Assembly (NCBI RefSeq): GCF_900461525.1
Contig: NZ_UGOD01000005.1
Coordinates: 1 to 64,000, forward strand
Source: Legionella busanensis
GTDB taxonomy: Bacteria > Pseudomonadota > Gammaproteobacteria > Legionellales > Legionellaceae
DNA: 64,000 nucleotides
Direction of reading: 5' to 3'
The position numbers were made by a program, and so were the translations under genes. Below, piece after piece: positions 17,836 through 26,364 of the stretch. Position 1 is the stretch's first letter, and every line of letters starts with the position of its first letter. The notes below the pieces were generated by a model, which worked only from the letters and a program-made list of their open reading frames with translations, made no database searches and was not told the DNA's origin.

Positions 17836-20505
17836 TTATAGCTCTAATTCTTTATCAATCGTTTTTATACGCACGCGTTGTTGAACATTGTTTTTAATAA
17901 ATTGTTCTGCCTGCTTGGCCAGTTCAGGATAGTCCTTTTTAAATGCATTCATAACGTGCGAATCAAGGGGTAGTTTATCAATTAAATTAATTAATTCTGT
18001 ATTTTGTTGTGAGGTAAGCTGATTGCGTGCAAGCGCTTTGCTGTACGGCGAGAGCAAGCCTGCTAATGATTTGGCGCAGGATTCTGCGGTTGAAAGAAGA
18101 CTATTAGCAATGTGACGTGCAATATCTGGATTTTCTTTGGTGAACTGACGCTCAAACGCATCGAGTTTTTGATTGTCCAATTGACTATTTCTTCCCATGA
18201 CCTTATTCATTAGCGATTCAAGTGAGCGTTCTGATTTTCTCCATGGTTCATCCAACGATGGCGAGTTTATAGGTGTTTTTTCACTGGCAAGCCCACGTTG
18301 CCTTGCAAATTCACGTGTCATTTGAGTGTAATCAAGCGTTACATCTTTGGCGCGGTTGCGATTAAGCGCATGAACTAATGCCTTATCTTGGCCAAACAGG
18401 TCACGACTGACAAACAGTTCACAGCTTTTACGGTGACGGGTCATCGCGACATACGTTGAGTGGGCATCATAATGGGTTGTTGGCAACACATAGGCTCTGT
18501 CAACCGTCACACCCTGGGCTTTATACACAGTGGCTGCATAACCATGCTCCATGTGCTTGTAGTCATGGGTATTCACGTTAACGCGTTGAGGCGTCTTTTT
18601 TAAATCATCGGAGTCTTTAGCAACGGTGATAATACCCGATTTAGCATCAATCCGTTCAATGGTGCCTAAGGTGCCATTAATGACGCCTAGACGGTCTTCT
18701 CTTTTTAAGAAATAAACGCGATCATTGACTGCAAATGCGCGTTCTCCACGCGCCATGTTAAAGACAACATCTAAGCCTAATTCACCGTCGCGGCGCTTCA
18801 TTCCGCGCGCCATGTCGTTGAGCTCTTTTACATCTTTTCGGGTATAGGCAAGCATAATCTGAGACTCGGAAGGGGATACAATGCGTACATCATTCCACTG
18901 CTCTATTAAGGCGTGTTTTGCCTCACTCGTTGTTTTAAACCGATGGATATGGTCATGGCTATCGTAGGCATAAAGCGCTTTATCAACCTCACCTCGTGCT
19001 AAATGAAGGGATGCGTCCACTTGCCAAGGCGTTGTTTGGCGTCTGATTTGGTTGAGTTCAATATATTGATAGTTTTCTGCAATCGAGCGAAAAGCCGCCC
19101 CCGCTTCAATGGCTTGCAGCTGTTGCCAATCACCAACTAATACTAATTTTGCACCAACATTTTGGGTTTCACGCGTTAAGCGCTCCATCGTGCGCGAACC
19201 GAGCATGCCTGCTTCATCCACCACTAAAATATCGCGTGCATTAAGTGTGAGCATGCCTTTATCTAAACGGTAAAAAAGGCTTGCAATCGTTCGAGATTCA
19301 ATCCCTGAGCTATTCCTTAAATTAAGCGCTGCAATCCCAGAAAGAGCAGCCCCTTGTACGCGATACCCTGATTGCTCCCAAGCCTCACGAGCAGCACGTA
19401 AAAGGTAGCTTTTCCCGGTCCCTGCATAACCTAAAAGCGATTTTAAATCACCTGATGACGTCACATACTCAAGTGCCATGTCCTGTTCTTGGGATAACGT
19501 GCGGTTTGATTTGGCAGCGCGTATGGCCTTATCCGTGATTTCATGGCCCATTTGATGATGAAGTCTATCGGCATGATGCATCATGGATGATTCAATAGCC
19601 AACATCTCGCGTGTTGAAAAGCGCTCTTTTCCTTGAGAGTCAATCCCCAAAAAAAACAGGTCAGCAGAGGACTTAACACGCTCAAAGACTAAATTAAATT
19701 GGTTGGCATCTTCTGTGTAGCGGTTAATAAATCGGGCTAAATCCTGCAAGTTGAATGTGGATTGGTTTCGGGTAATTGCATTAAGTGCAATGTCAGGCCG
19801 TTCAAAAATCAGCTGGCCATTTTCACGTGCAATGCGTTGATGATCTGCTAAGCGAGCCATACGTTGCTCTGCAGCTTTTGAGCCAATTTTGTATTGGGGT
19901 TCTAACGCAATCCCTTGGGCTTGATAGCTGCGATGATCAACCCGTTGGTCGATGCCATGCAAGGCCAAATGACGATTTTCCAAATTAGCCCATTCTTCAC
20001 GCCAGTGTTCTAAGAGTGCCTTATCATTCCAGCTTCTTTCTTTAAGACCAAATCCCTCAGCATGAGCTTGCCGCAAACTTAAAAGAATATGGGCATGAGG
20101 TTGAGTCAGTCCTTCATCATCTTTAGGGTTATGAAAACACACATCAGCCACCATGCCGCGGGTGACAAATTCGGTGTTAACAAACTCACGCACTAATTCA
20201 ATATTCTGCTTAATGCTTAATTCACGAGGAAGAGCAAGCTGCACCTCCCGGGCAAGTTGGGCATCCTTACGCTTTTCACCAAGCTCAACTGCGTTCCATA
20301 ATTGTGAGCGATCACTCATCCAACCAGGGGCGTTGGCAGGCAAGAAAATTTCTTTATAAACGACATCATTTTTATCGGTAAAATCGTAGATAACGCCTGT
20401 TCGCTCATCAACCAGATTTTCTCCAGAACGGTATGCGCTAGCGGCAACAATGCTTCGCCCTTGCGAGCGTGAAATGATTTGAGCACTGAAGCGATAGATG
20501 GCCAT
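17836..20505 (-). CDS. traA: TraA, Ti-type relaxase-helicase (MobA/MobL + AAA helicase)
   Basis: From the ATG at 20505 (AAGGAC upstream on this strand) the protein has 889 residues and starts MAIYRFSAQ, the usual start for this family; the open frame extends 34 codons further without support. The N-terminal MobA/MobL relaxase domain (about 1-230) has SAYRSGENL and the metal-binding HAHILL segment. The C-terminal RecD/TraI-like helicase has Walker A GYAGTGKS (about 358-366) and Walker B VVDEAGML (about 426-433). It nicks oriT and unwinds the transferred strand. Pairing a Ti-like relaxase with an F-type channel is notable. Confidence 0.93.
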   Translation of the reverse strand: MAIYRFSAQIISRSQGRSIVAASAYRSGENLVDERTGVIYDFTDKNDVVYKEIFLPANAPGWMSDRSQLWNAVELGEKRKDAQLAREVQLALPRELSIKQNIELVREFVNTEFVTRGMVADVCFHNPKDDEGLTQPHAHILLSLRQAHAEGFGLKERSWNDKALLEHWREEWANLENRHLALHGIDQRVDHRSYQAQGIALEPQYKIGSKAAEQRMARLADHQRIARENGQLIFERPDIALNAITRNQSTFNLQDLARFINRYTEDANQFNLVFERVKSSADLFFLGIDSQGKERFSTREMLAIESSMMHHADRLHHQMGHEITDKAIRAAKSNRTLSQEQDMALEYVTSSGDLKSLLGYAGTGKSYLLRAAREAWEQSGYRVQGAALSGIAALNLRNSSGIESRTIASLFYRLDKGMLTLNARDILVVDEAGMLGSRTMERLTRETQNVGAKLVLVGDWQQLQAIEAGAAFRSIAENYQYIELNQIRRQTTPWQVDASLHLARGEVDKALYAYDSHDHIHRFKTTSEAKHALIEQWNDVRIVSPSESQIMLAYTRKDVKELNDMARGMKRRDGELGLDVVFNMARGERAFAVNDRVYFLKREDRLGVINGTLGTIERIDAKSGIITVAKDSDDLKKTPQRVNVNTHDYKHMEHGYAATVYKAQGVTVDRAYVLPTTHYDAHSTYVAMTRHRKSCELFVSRDLFGQDKALVHALNRNRAKDVTLDYTQMTREFARQRGLASEKTPINSPSLDEPWRKSERSLESLMNKVMGRNSQLDNQKLDAFERQFTKENPDIARHIANSLLSTAESCAKSLAGLLSPYSKALARNQLTSQQNTELINLIDKLPLDSHVMNAFKKDYPELAKQAEQFIKNNVQQRVRIKTIDKELEL

Positions 20506-20573
20506 GTCCTTGTACCGAGTGAGTATCTTAGTAAGCATTGTTCTTATTAAGTTTTTTGAGAATATCAAAGCGC

Positions 20574-20604
20574 ACGTTGCAAAGCAACGTATAAGCGCGC
20601 ACTT
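20574..20604. other. oriT: Candidate oriT (nic region) of the plasmid
   Basis: In the divergent gap between the relaxase and the small transfer gene there is a perfect inverted repeat, ACGTTGC-AAA-GCAACGT (20574-20590), followed directly by ATAAGCGCGCACTT (20591-20604). This is the arrangement of MOBQ origins: a hairpin adjoining a GC-rich nic core. From memory, the pTi core reads ACGTATAATTGCGCCC and the RSF1010 core reads GGTAAATGCGCCCT. The shared ACGTATAA and GCGC elements and the location support the call; the exact nick position is not shown. Confidence 0.65.
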
Positions 20605-20668
20605 CATTCGCTAGCGCGTATTTTAAGGTCGAAAGACATCATAATACTTTTTTATTTTTTATCTTCTC

Positions 20669-20696
20669 TTGAAACTTAGTGTAAATCTCGTAGAAT
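20669..20696 (+). promoter_or_regulatory. Promoter for the small transfer genes
   Basis: TTGAAA (20669-20674) and TAGAAT (20691-20696) are spaced by 16 bp and lie 28 bp upstream of the next start codon. This fits a sigma70-type promoter driving the TraD-like gene at 20725. Confidence 0.45.
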
Positions 20697-20724
20697 CTTT
20701 TTTATGGATTCCTACTAATGCACA

Positions 20725-21024
20725 ATGATGAGCGATAAACACTCACGGCTTGAAATACTCAAGAAAAAACAAGAACAGTTAAGAGTACAAATACAAAAAC
20801 TGGAATCACTCGAAAAGTCACGGGAGCGAAAACGGGATACTCGCCGTAAAATTCTCATTGGCTCTTATTTCATTGATAAGGCTAGTCAGGAAGGAACGTT
20901 GTTTGATCTCTATGAACAAATGGATAAGTACATCAAACGAAATACCGATAGGGAATTATTTCATTTAGAGCCGCTTAAAGAAGAACAACGTGTTTCAGAA
21001 AGAGAAGAATTGAAATTACAGTAA
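20725..21024 (+). CDS. Ti-type TraD/TraC-like small relaxosome accessory protein
   Basis: This 99-residue (98 if the second ATG is used) basic, helical protein has the segment RKRDTRRKILIGSYF, characteristic of the small TraC/TraD proteins encoded divergently from traA in Ti-type systems. These are thought to aid relaxase binding at oriT. The N-terminal half is a coiled coil (about 5-35). It is divergent from traA across the candidate oriT. It should not be confused with the coupling protein TraD. Confidence 0.75.
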   Translation: MMSDKHSRLEILKKKQEQLRVQIQKLESLEKSRERKRDTRRKILIGSYFIDKASQEGTLFDLYEQMDKYIKRNTDRELFHLEPLKEEQRVSEREELKLQ

Positions 21025-21039
21025 ACTTAAGGACTAAGG

Positions 21040-21297
21040 ATGAAATGGATTAATTGTTTGTTTAAACCGTTTATATGGCTTTATAGCAAAACCAATTCAG
21101 TCGATGAAGAATTTTATTATTCGAATGCAGCTAAAAAAGACGAGATCCGAATCAATCCAGCAACGGGTCTTCCCATGAGAGGCGCTTTTGATGCGTCAGG
21201 TAATACCCTAGGCACCAGCTCATCTGATTGGAGTAATGACTACAGCCGAAGTCACGCCTCAAATTCTCGTTTTAATTCATTTAATAATCGATTTTAA
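21040..21297 (+). CDS. Small conserved-looking protein following the TraD-like gene
   Basis: This 85-residue protein starts MKWINCLFKPFIWLY (a hydrophobic, amphipathic N-terminus) and has a polar Asn/Ser/Phe-rich tail. The central INPATGLPMRG resembles a motif seen in short proteins of many Gram-negative accessory regions, but I cannot assign a function. It starts 15 bp after the previous stop and is likely co-transcribed. Confidence 0.6.
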   Translation: MKWINCLFKPFIWLYSKTNSVDEEFYYSNAAKKDEIRINPATGLPMRGAFDASGNTLGTSSSDWSNDYSRSHASNSRFNSFNNRF

Positions 21298-21642
21298 ATA
21301 TATTAATGATGATTATAACGCTTTCTTAATTAACTTATTAGATAGCCTGGTTAAGCTTTTGTTAGACTATAAACATAAGGTTTGCCTAAGCTATTATTCA
21401 TTATGCTATTGTCATTAATGACCCACCAATTCAATTTCTTTATAACAACCAGTCTATGTTATCAAAGTTACGCTTTATTGTTTTTAAGAATCGCATTATT
21501 TATGGTGGGTTCTACCCACTGTAAATAATGCGAAACGGGGGTATGGGGATCTCCCCATAAAACGTTACAGGTTAAGTAGCGTGAGAAGGGTAAGCCACCG
21601 AATAGTTTATACCCTTCTCTTAGACCATCAATAATCAAAAAT
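21298..21642. other. Non-coding gap containing the inverted-repeat cluster
   Basis: No convincing gene is visible in these 345 bp between the + strand transfer genes and the - strand yhaV gene. The first 190 bp are AT-rich and unremarkable. The rest holds the structured cluster listed separately. Confidence 0.6.
21492..21619. repeat. Cluster of three inverted repeats in a non-coding gap
   Basis: Three hairpins lie end to end. The first has 19-bp arms at 21492-21510 and 21514-21532 (17 of 19 pairs match, 3-nt loop). The second has 8-bp perfect arms TATGGGGA/TCCCCATA at 21542-21559 with a 2-nt loop. The third has 10-bp arms GAGAAGGGTA (21583-21592) and TACCCTTCTC (21610-21619). None is followed by a T-run, so simple terminators are unlikely. 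Possible roles are a single-strand origin, a recombination site or a structured RNA. Confidence 0.6.
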
Positions 21643-22131
21643 TTAATTTAATATGGAAAAAATTTTTTCTATACATTTATCATTGTATGCTTCTTTAAGT
21701 AAATCGTCCCAGTTATTGGGAGGTTTTCCTTTTTTTAACATTCTTTCAAATACTGAATACGCATCAGTTTTTTTATTGTAAGCCCGTTTAGTATTCTCAT
21801 CATTAACCCAGGCATAGATTATGATTTTTTTCTCTAGGCTAAATCTAAAAAATAATCTGTATTGTTGAAAAAATTTAGCGCGGAACCAATGTTTATTTTG
21901 ATTACCCAACGTCTCGCCTAGCCGATATATGGAGGCGCTAGGATCGGTTGGAATTTTTTTAAAAGCTAACTCGGCAATAGCAGCTAATAGTTTTGCTTTA
22001 TTTTTCAAATGAAATGTTGATGGATCTTTTTGTTTTATTTTCTCTATATCCTTTATCAAGCTATTAATCTGTTCCGTAAATATTGGATGTACCAAAATAA
22101 TCCACCCATTGATAATAAGAGGTTCTATCAT
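21643..22131 (-). CDS. yhaV: YhaV-family toxin (RelE-like mRNA interferase)
   Basis: The 162-residue protein begins MIEPLIINGWIILVHPIF and contains RFRAKF-like and FRLFFRF-like segments (HWFRAKFFQQYRLFFRF) followed by IIYAWVNDENTKRAY, the typical YhaV fold. YhaV (E. coli, 154 residues) is a ribosome-dependent RNase neutralised by PrlF. Its ATG overlaps the antitoxin stop as ATGA. The length and conserved core suggest an intact toxin. Confidence 0.85.
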   Translation of the reverse strand: MIEPLIINGWIILVHPIFTEQINSLIKDIEKIKQKDPSTFHLKNKAKLLAAIAELAFKKIPTDPSASIYRLGETLGNQNKHWFRAKFFQQYRLFFRFSLEKKIIIYAWVNDENTKRAYNKKTDAYSVFERMLKKGKPPNNWDDLLKEAYNDKCIEKIFSILN

Positions 22132-22484
22132 TTAGATTTACTCTGGGTGTGTTCTGGCTCTTCTACTTCTTCAGGTAAAGCTTCTTCTAAATCAAATTCA
22201 ACATCTGCCACTAGCGATTCAATTCGACTTAATAAAGACTGATTTACGGGCTTTAAACGTTGCGGATTATGTTTCATATCTTCAGCAAGAAAGGCTAAGA
22301 AGCGATCTATCACAGGATCATGGTTATTATCGTTTATCTTTGAGATAACTACATTTCCATTGGGTTGAACAGTATATAATATTTTATCTCGTTTATTTAA
22401 ATGTAGGGCTTTTCTGACAGCGTCAGGAATAGTAGTTTGATAACGATCGGTTAGAGTGGATTCAGTTTGTAATACATTAGCCAT
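22128..22484 (-). CDS. prlF: PrlF antitoxin (SpoVT/AbrB-type DNA-binding)
   Basis: From the ATG at 22484 (GGGAAC upstream) the protein has 118 residues, near the size of E. coli PrlF (111). The N-terminal swapped-hairpin DNA-binding domain is visible (STLTDRYQTTIPDAVRKAL, about 8-26; then KILYTVQPNGNVVI). The tail is acidic. It binds YhaV and autoregulates the operon. The open frame continues 17 codons upstream to 22535 without a better start, crossing the operator. Confidence 0.85.
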   Translation of the reverse strand: MANVLQTESTLTDRYQTTIPDAVRKALHLNKRDKILYTVQPNGNVVISKINDNNHDPVIDRFLAFLAEDMKHNPQRLKPVNQSLLSRIESLVADVEFDLEEALPEEVEEPEHTQSKSK

Positions 22485-22517
22485 TGAAGTTCCCAAAATA
22501 ACTTTATACTTGATGTA

Positions 22518-22546
22518 ATGGTAATGCACTTGCATTACTTTGTCAA
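22518..22546 (-). promoter_or_regulatory. prlF-yhaV promoter with embedded operator
   Basis: On the minus strand TTGACA (22546-22541) and TACCAT (22523-22518) are spaced by 17 bp. The near-perfect palindrome GTAATGCA-CT-TGCATTAC (22521-22538) fills the space between the two hexamers. A repressor there would block RNA polymerase, as expected for PrlF/YhaV autoregulation. Confidence 0.65.
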
Positions 22547-22607
22547 GGTTAAAACTTAATAATTAATGAATTGGTCAAAGACAAACTGATAAGTGCAAGG
22601 AGTTGAA

Positions 22608-23138
22608 GTGATTAATAAAATGAGCCAGATTATTATACTGGGTAGCTCCAGGAGTTTTGGAAATACCAGAAAGGCGGTAAATTCAATAATTGAGGAAGGT
22701 ACTACTCCACTTATTGATCTTAATACTCTTGATATTAAACCGTACGATTATGAATATCGTAATCATACAGATAATTTTATGGCTTTAATTGAGCGCATTA
22801 TTGAATTTGACACTCTGATCCTTGCAACCCCCGTCTATTGGTACATAATGAGTGCAACAATGAAGATTTTTATAGATAGAATTAGTGATCTTTTAGATAT
22901 AAGGAAGGATTTAGGACGTAAGTTACGTGGGAAAAACCTATTTGTTATAGCCAGTTATACTACCTCATTACCTAAGGGATTTGAGGACGCTTTTGAACAG
23001 ACTTGCCAGTATTTACGAATTAATTATTTGGGAACCAGTTATATTTACGGTGGTACTGATGATAAAACATTTTTAGAGCATAGCACTTTAGAATTATTAA
23101 AGGCCCAAGAAATTTTGAGATTGCCAACTCTTGATTAG
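22608..23138 (+). CDS. NAD(P)H-dependent flavin oxidoreductase (flavodoxin fold)
   Basis: This 176-residue protein has the flavodoxin-like pattern: IIILGSSRSFGNTRKAV at the N-terminus (phosphate-binding loop for FMN), then LILATPVYWYIMSATMKIFIDR (about 71-92), typical of NADPH-dependent FMN reductases. AAGGAG at 22597-22602 supports the GTG at 22608; an ATG at 22620 and a GTG at 22593 are in frame. It is divergent from the toxin-antitoxin pair. Substrate unknown. Confidence 0.8.
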   Translation: MINKMSQIIILGSSRSFGNTRKAVNSIIEEGTTPLIDLNTLDIKPYDYEYRNHTDNFMALIERIIEFDTLILATPVYWYIMSATMKIFIDRISDLLDIRKDLGRKLRGKNLFVIASYTTSLPKGFEDAFEQTCQYLRINYLGTSYIYGGTDDKTFLEHSTLELLKAQEILRLPTLD

Positions 23139-23515
23139 TAAAATGTCTTGTTCTTAAATTTAGATAATTTCTAGGTGATAGTTCTCATTGCCAGTTTGGG
23201 CTGGATATGCGGTAAAACCCAAAGTAGGTTTGTTTATATTTGTAATTATCAAACTAAATATATATCTTTGCTTATTTTAGGCTTAGATCTAATTATCATC
23301 AAAATTAGACCTTAAATTAGAGCAACTCTATTAGCAAAAGACCAACTCCTTTCTTTTTTATTTAAATTAATGATATCTACCATAGTACTCTCTATTAAAT
23401 ATCTTGTTTACACAATAGCGCATAACAAGAGCATATGGGTACTGAAATGTATTGATTACCAAAATCATATATCATTATGAGTTAATGATATCATTCTCAT
23501 CTAGTAGGAAGGCAA
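23139..23515. other. Intergenic region with no gene seen
   Basis: The 377 bp are AT-rich and stop-rich in all frames. The only structure I see is a segment at 23182-23234 that resembles a segment near 50100 (listed separately). Confidence 0.5.
23182..23234 (+). repeat. Dispersed repeat, copy 1
   Basis: This segment matches 50079-50127 in the pattern CATTG-N2-AGTTT, GCT-N-GATA-N-GCGG, then AAAACCCAA. The matches are spread over about 50 bp with scattered mismatches and small gaps. Both copies lie in intergenic DNA in the same orientation. It could be a decayed insertion end, a small RNA or a regulatory motif. Confidence 0.5.
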
Positions 23516-23956
23516 ATGAAAATTGAAATACGCCAAGCAAGAGAGCGCGATTATTTTGACTGGATTGAAATGCGTAAGAGGCTATGGCCAGAGGCGAGTT
23601 TTGATGAATTGAAAGACCTGTTGCATCTAAAAAAAGCAAAAGATTTTGTATGTTATTTTGCAGAAGTAGATGGAAAGCTTGCTGGTTTTATTGAAATTGC
23701 ACTGAGGCCTTATGCAAATGGTTGCTCTTCTTCACCTGTGGCTTTTGTTGAGGGAATTTGGGTTGATGAAGCCTTCCAAAAACAAGGTGTAGGGCGAATG
23801 CTGGCAGCAAAAGCAGAGGAGTGGACTCGGTCACATGGTATCAAAGAACTTGGCTCCGATACGCGTATTGAAAGTGAACAATCCATCCATGCACATAAAA
23901 AATGGGGATTTATTGAAACCGAGCGCGTAGTTTATTTTCGTAAAGATACAAGTTAG
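23516..23956 (+). CDS. Aminoglycoside 6'-N-acetyltransferase, AAC(6') family
   Basis: This 146-residue GNAT enzyme matches AAC(6')-I proteins of the AAC(6')-Iy type along its length: MRKRLWP near residue 20, NGCSSSPVAFVEGIWV (about 72-87), QKQGVGRMLAAKAEEW (about 93-108, acetyl-CoA loop), LGSDTRIES and HKKWGFIETERVVYFRK at the end. It transfers acetyl from acetyl-CoA to the 6'-amino group of aminoglycosides such as tobramycin, amikacin or kanamycin. AGGAAGGCAA precedes the ATG. Whether it gives clinical-level resistance cannot be read from sequence. Confidence 0.88.
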   Translation: MKIEIRQARERDYFDWIEMRKRLWPEASFDELKDLLHLKKAKDFVCYFAEVDGKLAGFIEIALRPYANGCSSSPVAFVEGIWVDEAFQKQGVGRMLAAKAEEWTRSHGIKELGSDTRIESEQSIHAHKKWGFIETERVVYFRKDTS

Positions 23957-24147
23957 TTCGCCTATCTTGAATCTAAGTTCATTTTATTTGAAATACCCTT
24001 CTATTTTGGAAAGAGTTATATTTATTTATCAACCTAAGCAATCTAAATCACTTAGTTAATCTAAAAATGCTACAGCCATCTAAATCTTGCTATATAGCTA
24101 TACTTTATACAAGGAAGCTAAGCTTAATAAAATTAATGGTAGGGACT

Positions 24148-26076
24148 ATGTATATAAATGATATTTTTATTGAAAACATGGGCGCAATCGAGAAAATCCA
24201 ACTATCTTCAGAGCAACTCCTGACAGAAGATAGGCGCCCTAAAGTTCTTATTTTTGTTGGAGAAAATGGCAGCGGTAAAACAACGCTACTCTCAAGTATA
24301 GTTGATGCACTCTATGAACTATCGAATAACTATTTTGATGATGTATTACCACAACAGGGAATAGGATATAAATATTTTAAGATGTCAGGTGCCCTAAATA
24401 TTAGATTAGGCAAAGAATATGCATATTCATACATTCATTTTAAAAATAAAGATAAAAAATATGAGTATCTTGATAAGAATGGGAAATTAGATTTCACATT
24501 ATGTAAAGCAAAAACGAATGGGTTACTTAGTTTGCGCTCCGATTCAAAAATAAATTCAAAAATTTCTACTACAACTAAAAATGACGATGAATTTGGAAAA
24601 GATTTTGAGCATAACTCTTATTGCTATTTTCCCTCTGATAGATACGAACTACCGTATTGGATAAATCGAGAACCTCTTGATACAAGCGAACAATTTAAAG
24701 ATTTATTAAAATATAGCGGTAAGCTAGGTAGAAACATATTGATAAGGCGATGTTTAGAAGAAGTTAAGCAATGGATATTAGATGTATTTATAGATTCTAG
24801 AACTAATTTAAAATTTAACTCAGATGGAACAGCTACAACCACTACTAATATTAATGTTATACATATACTACAGCAAAGCATATCAAATATAGAGAAGATT
24901 ATTTCCAAAATAATACAAAAAGATATCTGTATAAACTTGAATTTTAGAGGGCAATCTTCCTCACGAATTAAATTATTAGATAAATCTTCTGGTAAAGAAT
25001 TTATACCAACATTAGATAATCTTTCTGCTGGCCAGAGTACTTTATTGGGAATCTTTATTACTATTATTATGTATTCTGATCGTAGCGATATATCAAAGAG
25101 CATACACTTAAATGAAATTGAAGGTATAGTAATTATTGATGAAGTAGATTTACATCTTCATATAGAACTTCAAAAGGAGGTTCTTCCACAATTAATTAAG
25201 CTTTTTCCTAAGGTTCAATTTATCATTACTACCCATTCCCCATTTTTTCTAGCAGGAATTTCCAAAGTTTTCGCAACAACTGAATGCTTGATGATTAATA
25301 TGCCTGAAGGAAATATTATTGAACGAGCAGATGATTTTAAAGAATTTATAAAAGCTTATGAATTATTTAAAGAGATTACTAATAGCCATAAGGAAGAATT
25401 GGAGGTATTAAAAAGAATTATCGCCCAATCTTCAAAACCTTTAGTTGTTACTGAAGGAAAAACTGATTGGAAGCATTTAAAGGCAGCATTAAAAAAACTA
25501 GCCCCGCATTATCCGGATCTTGATATTGATTTTTTAGAATACGAAGAAGAATTAAACATGGGGTCTGTAGCTCTCCAAAAAATGGCAGACTATTTAAAAG
25601 TTATTCCTAATCAAAGAAAAATTATTTTCATTTTTGATAGAGATGAAGATCCATATGTAAAAAAATATGAATCGGAACCATTTAAATTTTTAGAAAATAG
25701 TATTTATGCTTTATGTATTCCTTCAATTAGTGATGAACTAAATAAAATTTCTATTGAATATTACTACAGTGATGCTGATTTAAAAACTAAGGATCAGCAC
25801 GGAAGGCGTTTATTTGATGGACGAGAGTTTTTACCTAAAAGCGGCAATAGTAAATGTGGATGTTTTCAATTACAGGATAAAAATAATGCAGGCAAGCAAA
25901 TTATAATAGATAAAGGAGTTTATGACAGTAAAGATTTGTCCTGGAGTAAATCTTTAGCTTTAAGCAAAAGCGACTTTGCAAACAATATCTTAAAGGGAGA
26001 GAAAAATTTCAATAATGTAAATTTTGATAATTTTCGAAAAATTTTAGATGTAATCAAAACCATTAGTTTAATTTAA
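24148..26076 (+). CDS. OLD-like AAA ATPase with C-terminal TOPRIM nuclease domain
   Basis: The 642-residue protein begins MYINDIFIENMGAI (AGGGA just upstream). It carries an SMC/ABC-type ATPase: Walker A GENGSGKTT (about 45-53), signature LSAGQST, Walker B IVIIDEVDLHLH and the H-loop TTHSPFFL. A TOPRIM-like C-terminal part follows: VVTEGKTD (about residue 435) and IFIFDRDED (about 495). These are the metal ligands of OLD-family nucleases, used in anti-phage or anti-plasmid defence (OLD, GajA relatives). The gene stands alone and is much more AT-rich than its neighbours, suggesting separate acquisition. An upstream in-frame ATG at 24067 lacks a good binding site. Confidence 0.85.
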   Translation: MYINDIFIENMGAIEKIQLSSEQLLTEDRRPKVLIFVGENGSGKTTLLSSIVDALYELSNNYFDDVLPQQGIGYKYFKMSGALNIRLGKEYAYSYIHFKNKDKKYEYLDKNGKLDFTLCKAKTNGLLSLRSDSKINSKISTTTKNDDEFGKDFEHNSYCYFPSDRYELPYWINREPLDTSEQFKDLLKYSGKLGRNILIRRCLEEVKQWILDVFIDSRTNLKFNSDGTATTTTNINVIHILQQSISNIEKIISKIIQKDICINLNFRGQSSSRIKLLDKSSGKEFIPTLDNLSAGQSTLLGIFITIIMYSDRSDISKSIHLNEIEGIVIIDEVDLHLHIELQKEVLPQLIKLFPKVQFIITTHSPFFLAGISKVFATTECLMINMPEGNIIERADDFKEFIKAYELFKEITNSHKEELEVLKRIIAQSSKPLVVTEGKTDWKHLKAALKKLAPHYPDLDIDFLEYEEELNMGSVALQKMADYLKVIPNQRKIIFIFDRDEDPYVKKYESEPFKFLENSIYALCIPSISDELNKISIEYYYSDADLKTKDQHGRRLFDGREFLPKSGNSKCGCFQLQDKNNAGKQIIIDKGVYDSKDLSWSKSLALSKSDFANNILKGEKNFNNVNFDNFRKILDVIKTISLI

Positions 26077-26364
26077 TAACGAATTATTATCATTAACTTA
26101 GCTTTTAACATTAAAATAAACTTTGATTAATATAAAGAGTTTGCGAACTAAATTTAAGGTTAAACTTAAAATTTTTGATAGGTCAATTGACGTGTCCACA
26201 AACCCATCCAAGTTAGTAATAAACTTCTGATAGGCAACTATTTAAATTTTAACTTGATTCAGAATACATTAGTTGGAATAAATTTGCTCTGGATTCTAGA
26301 ATAACCTAATATTCTTTATCCTGATGCTAGATATCTAGTGAAAAACTTAGCTTTATGGTGTTGT

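Noticed and set aside
20725-21024. TraD-like small gene as a second coupling protein
   Set aside because: It has no ATPase motifs or membrane segments; the name TraD in Ti systems refers to an unrelated small protein.
24624-25103. 159-codon open frame on the minus strand inside the OLD-like gene
   Set aside because: It lies wholly within a strong ATPase gene, has no binding site and its composition looks like an antisense shadow.
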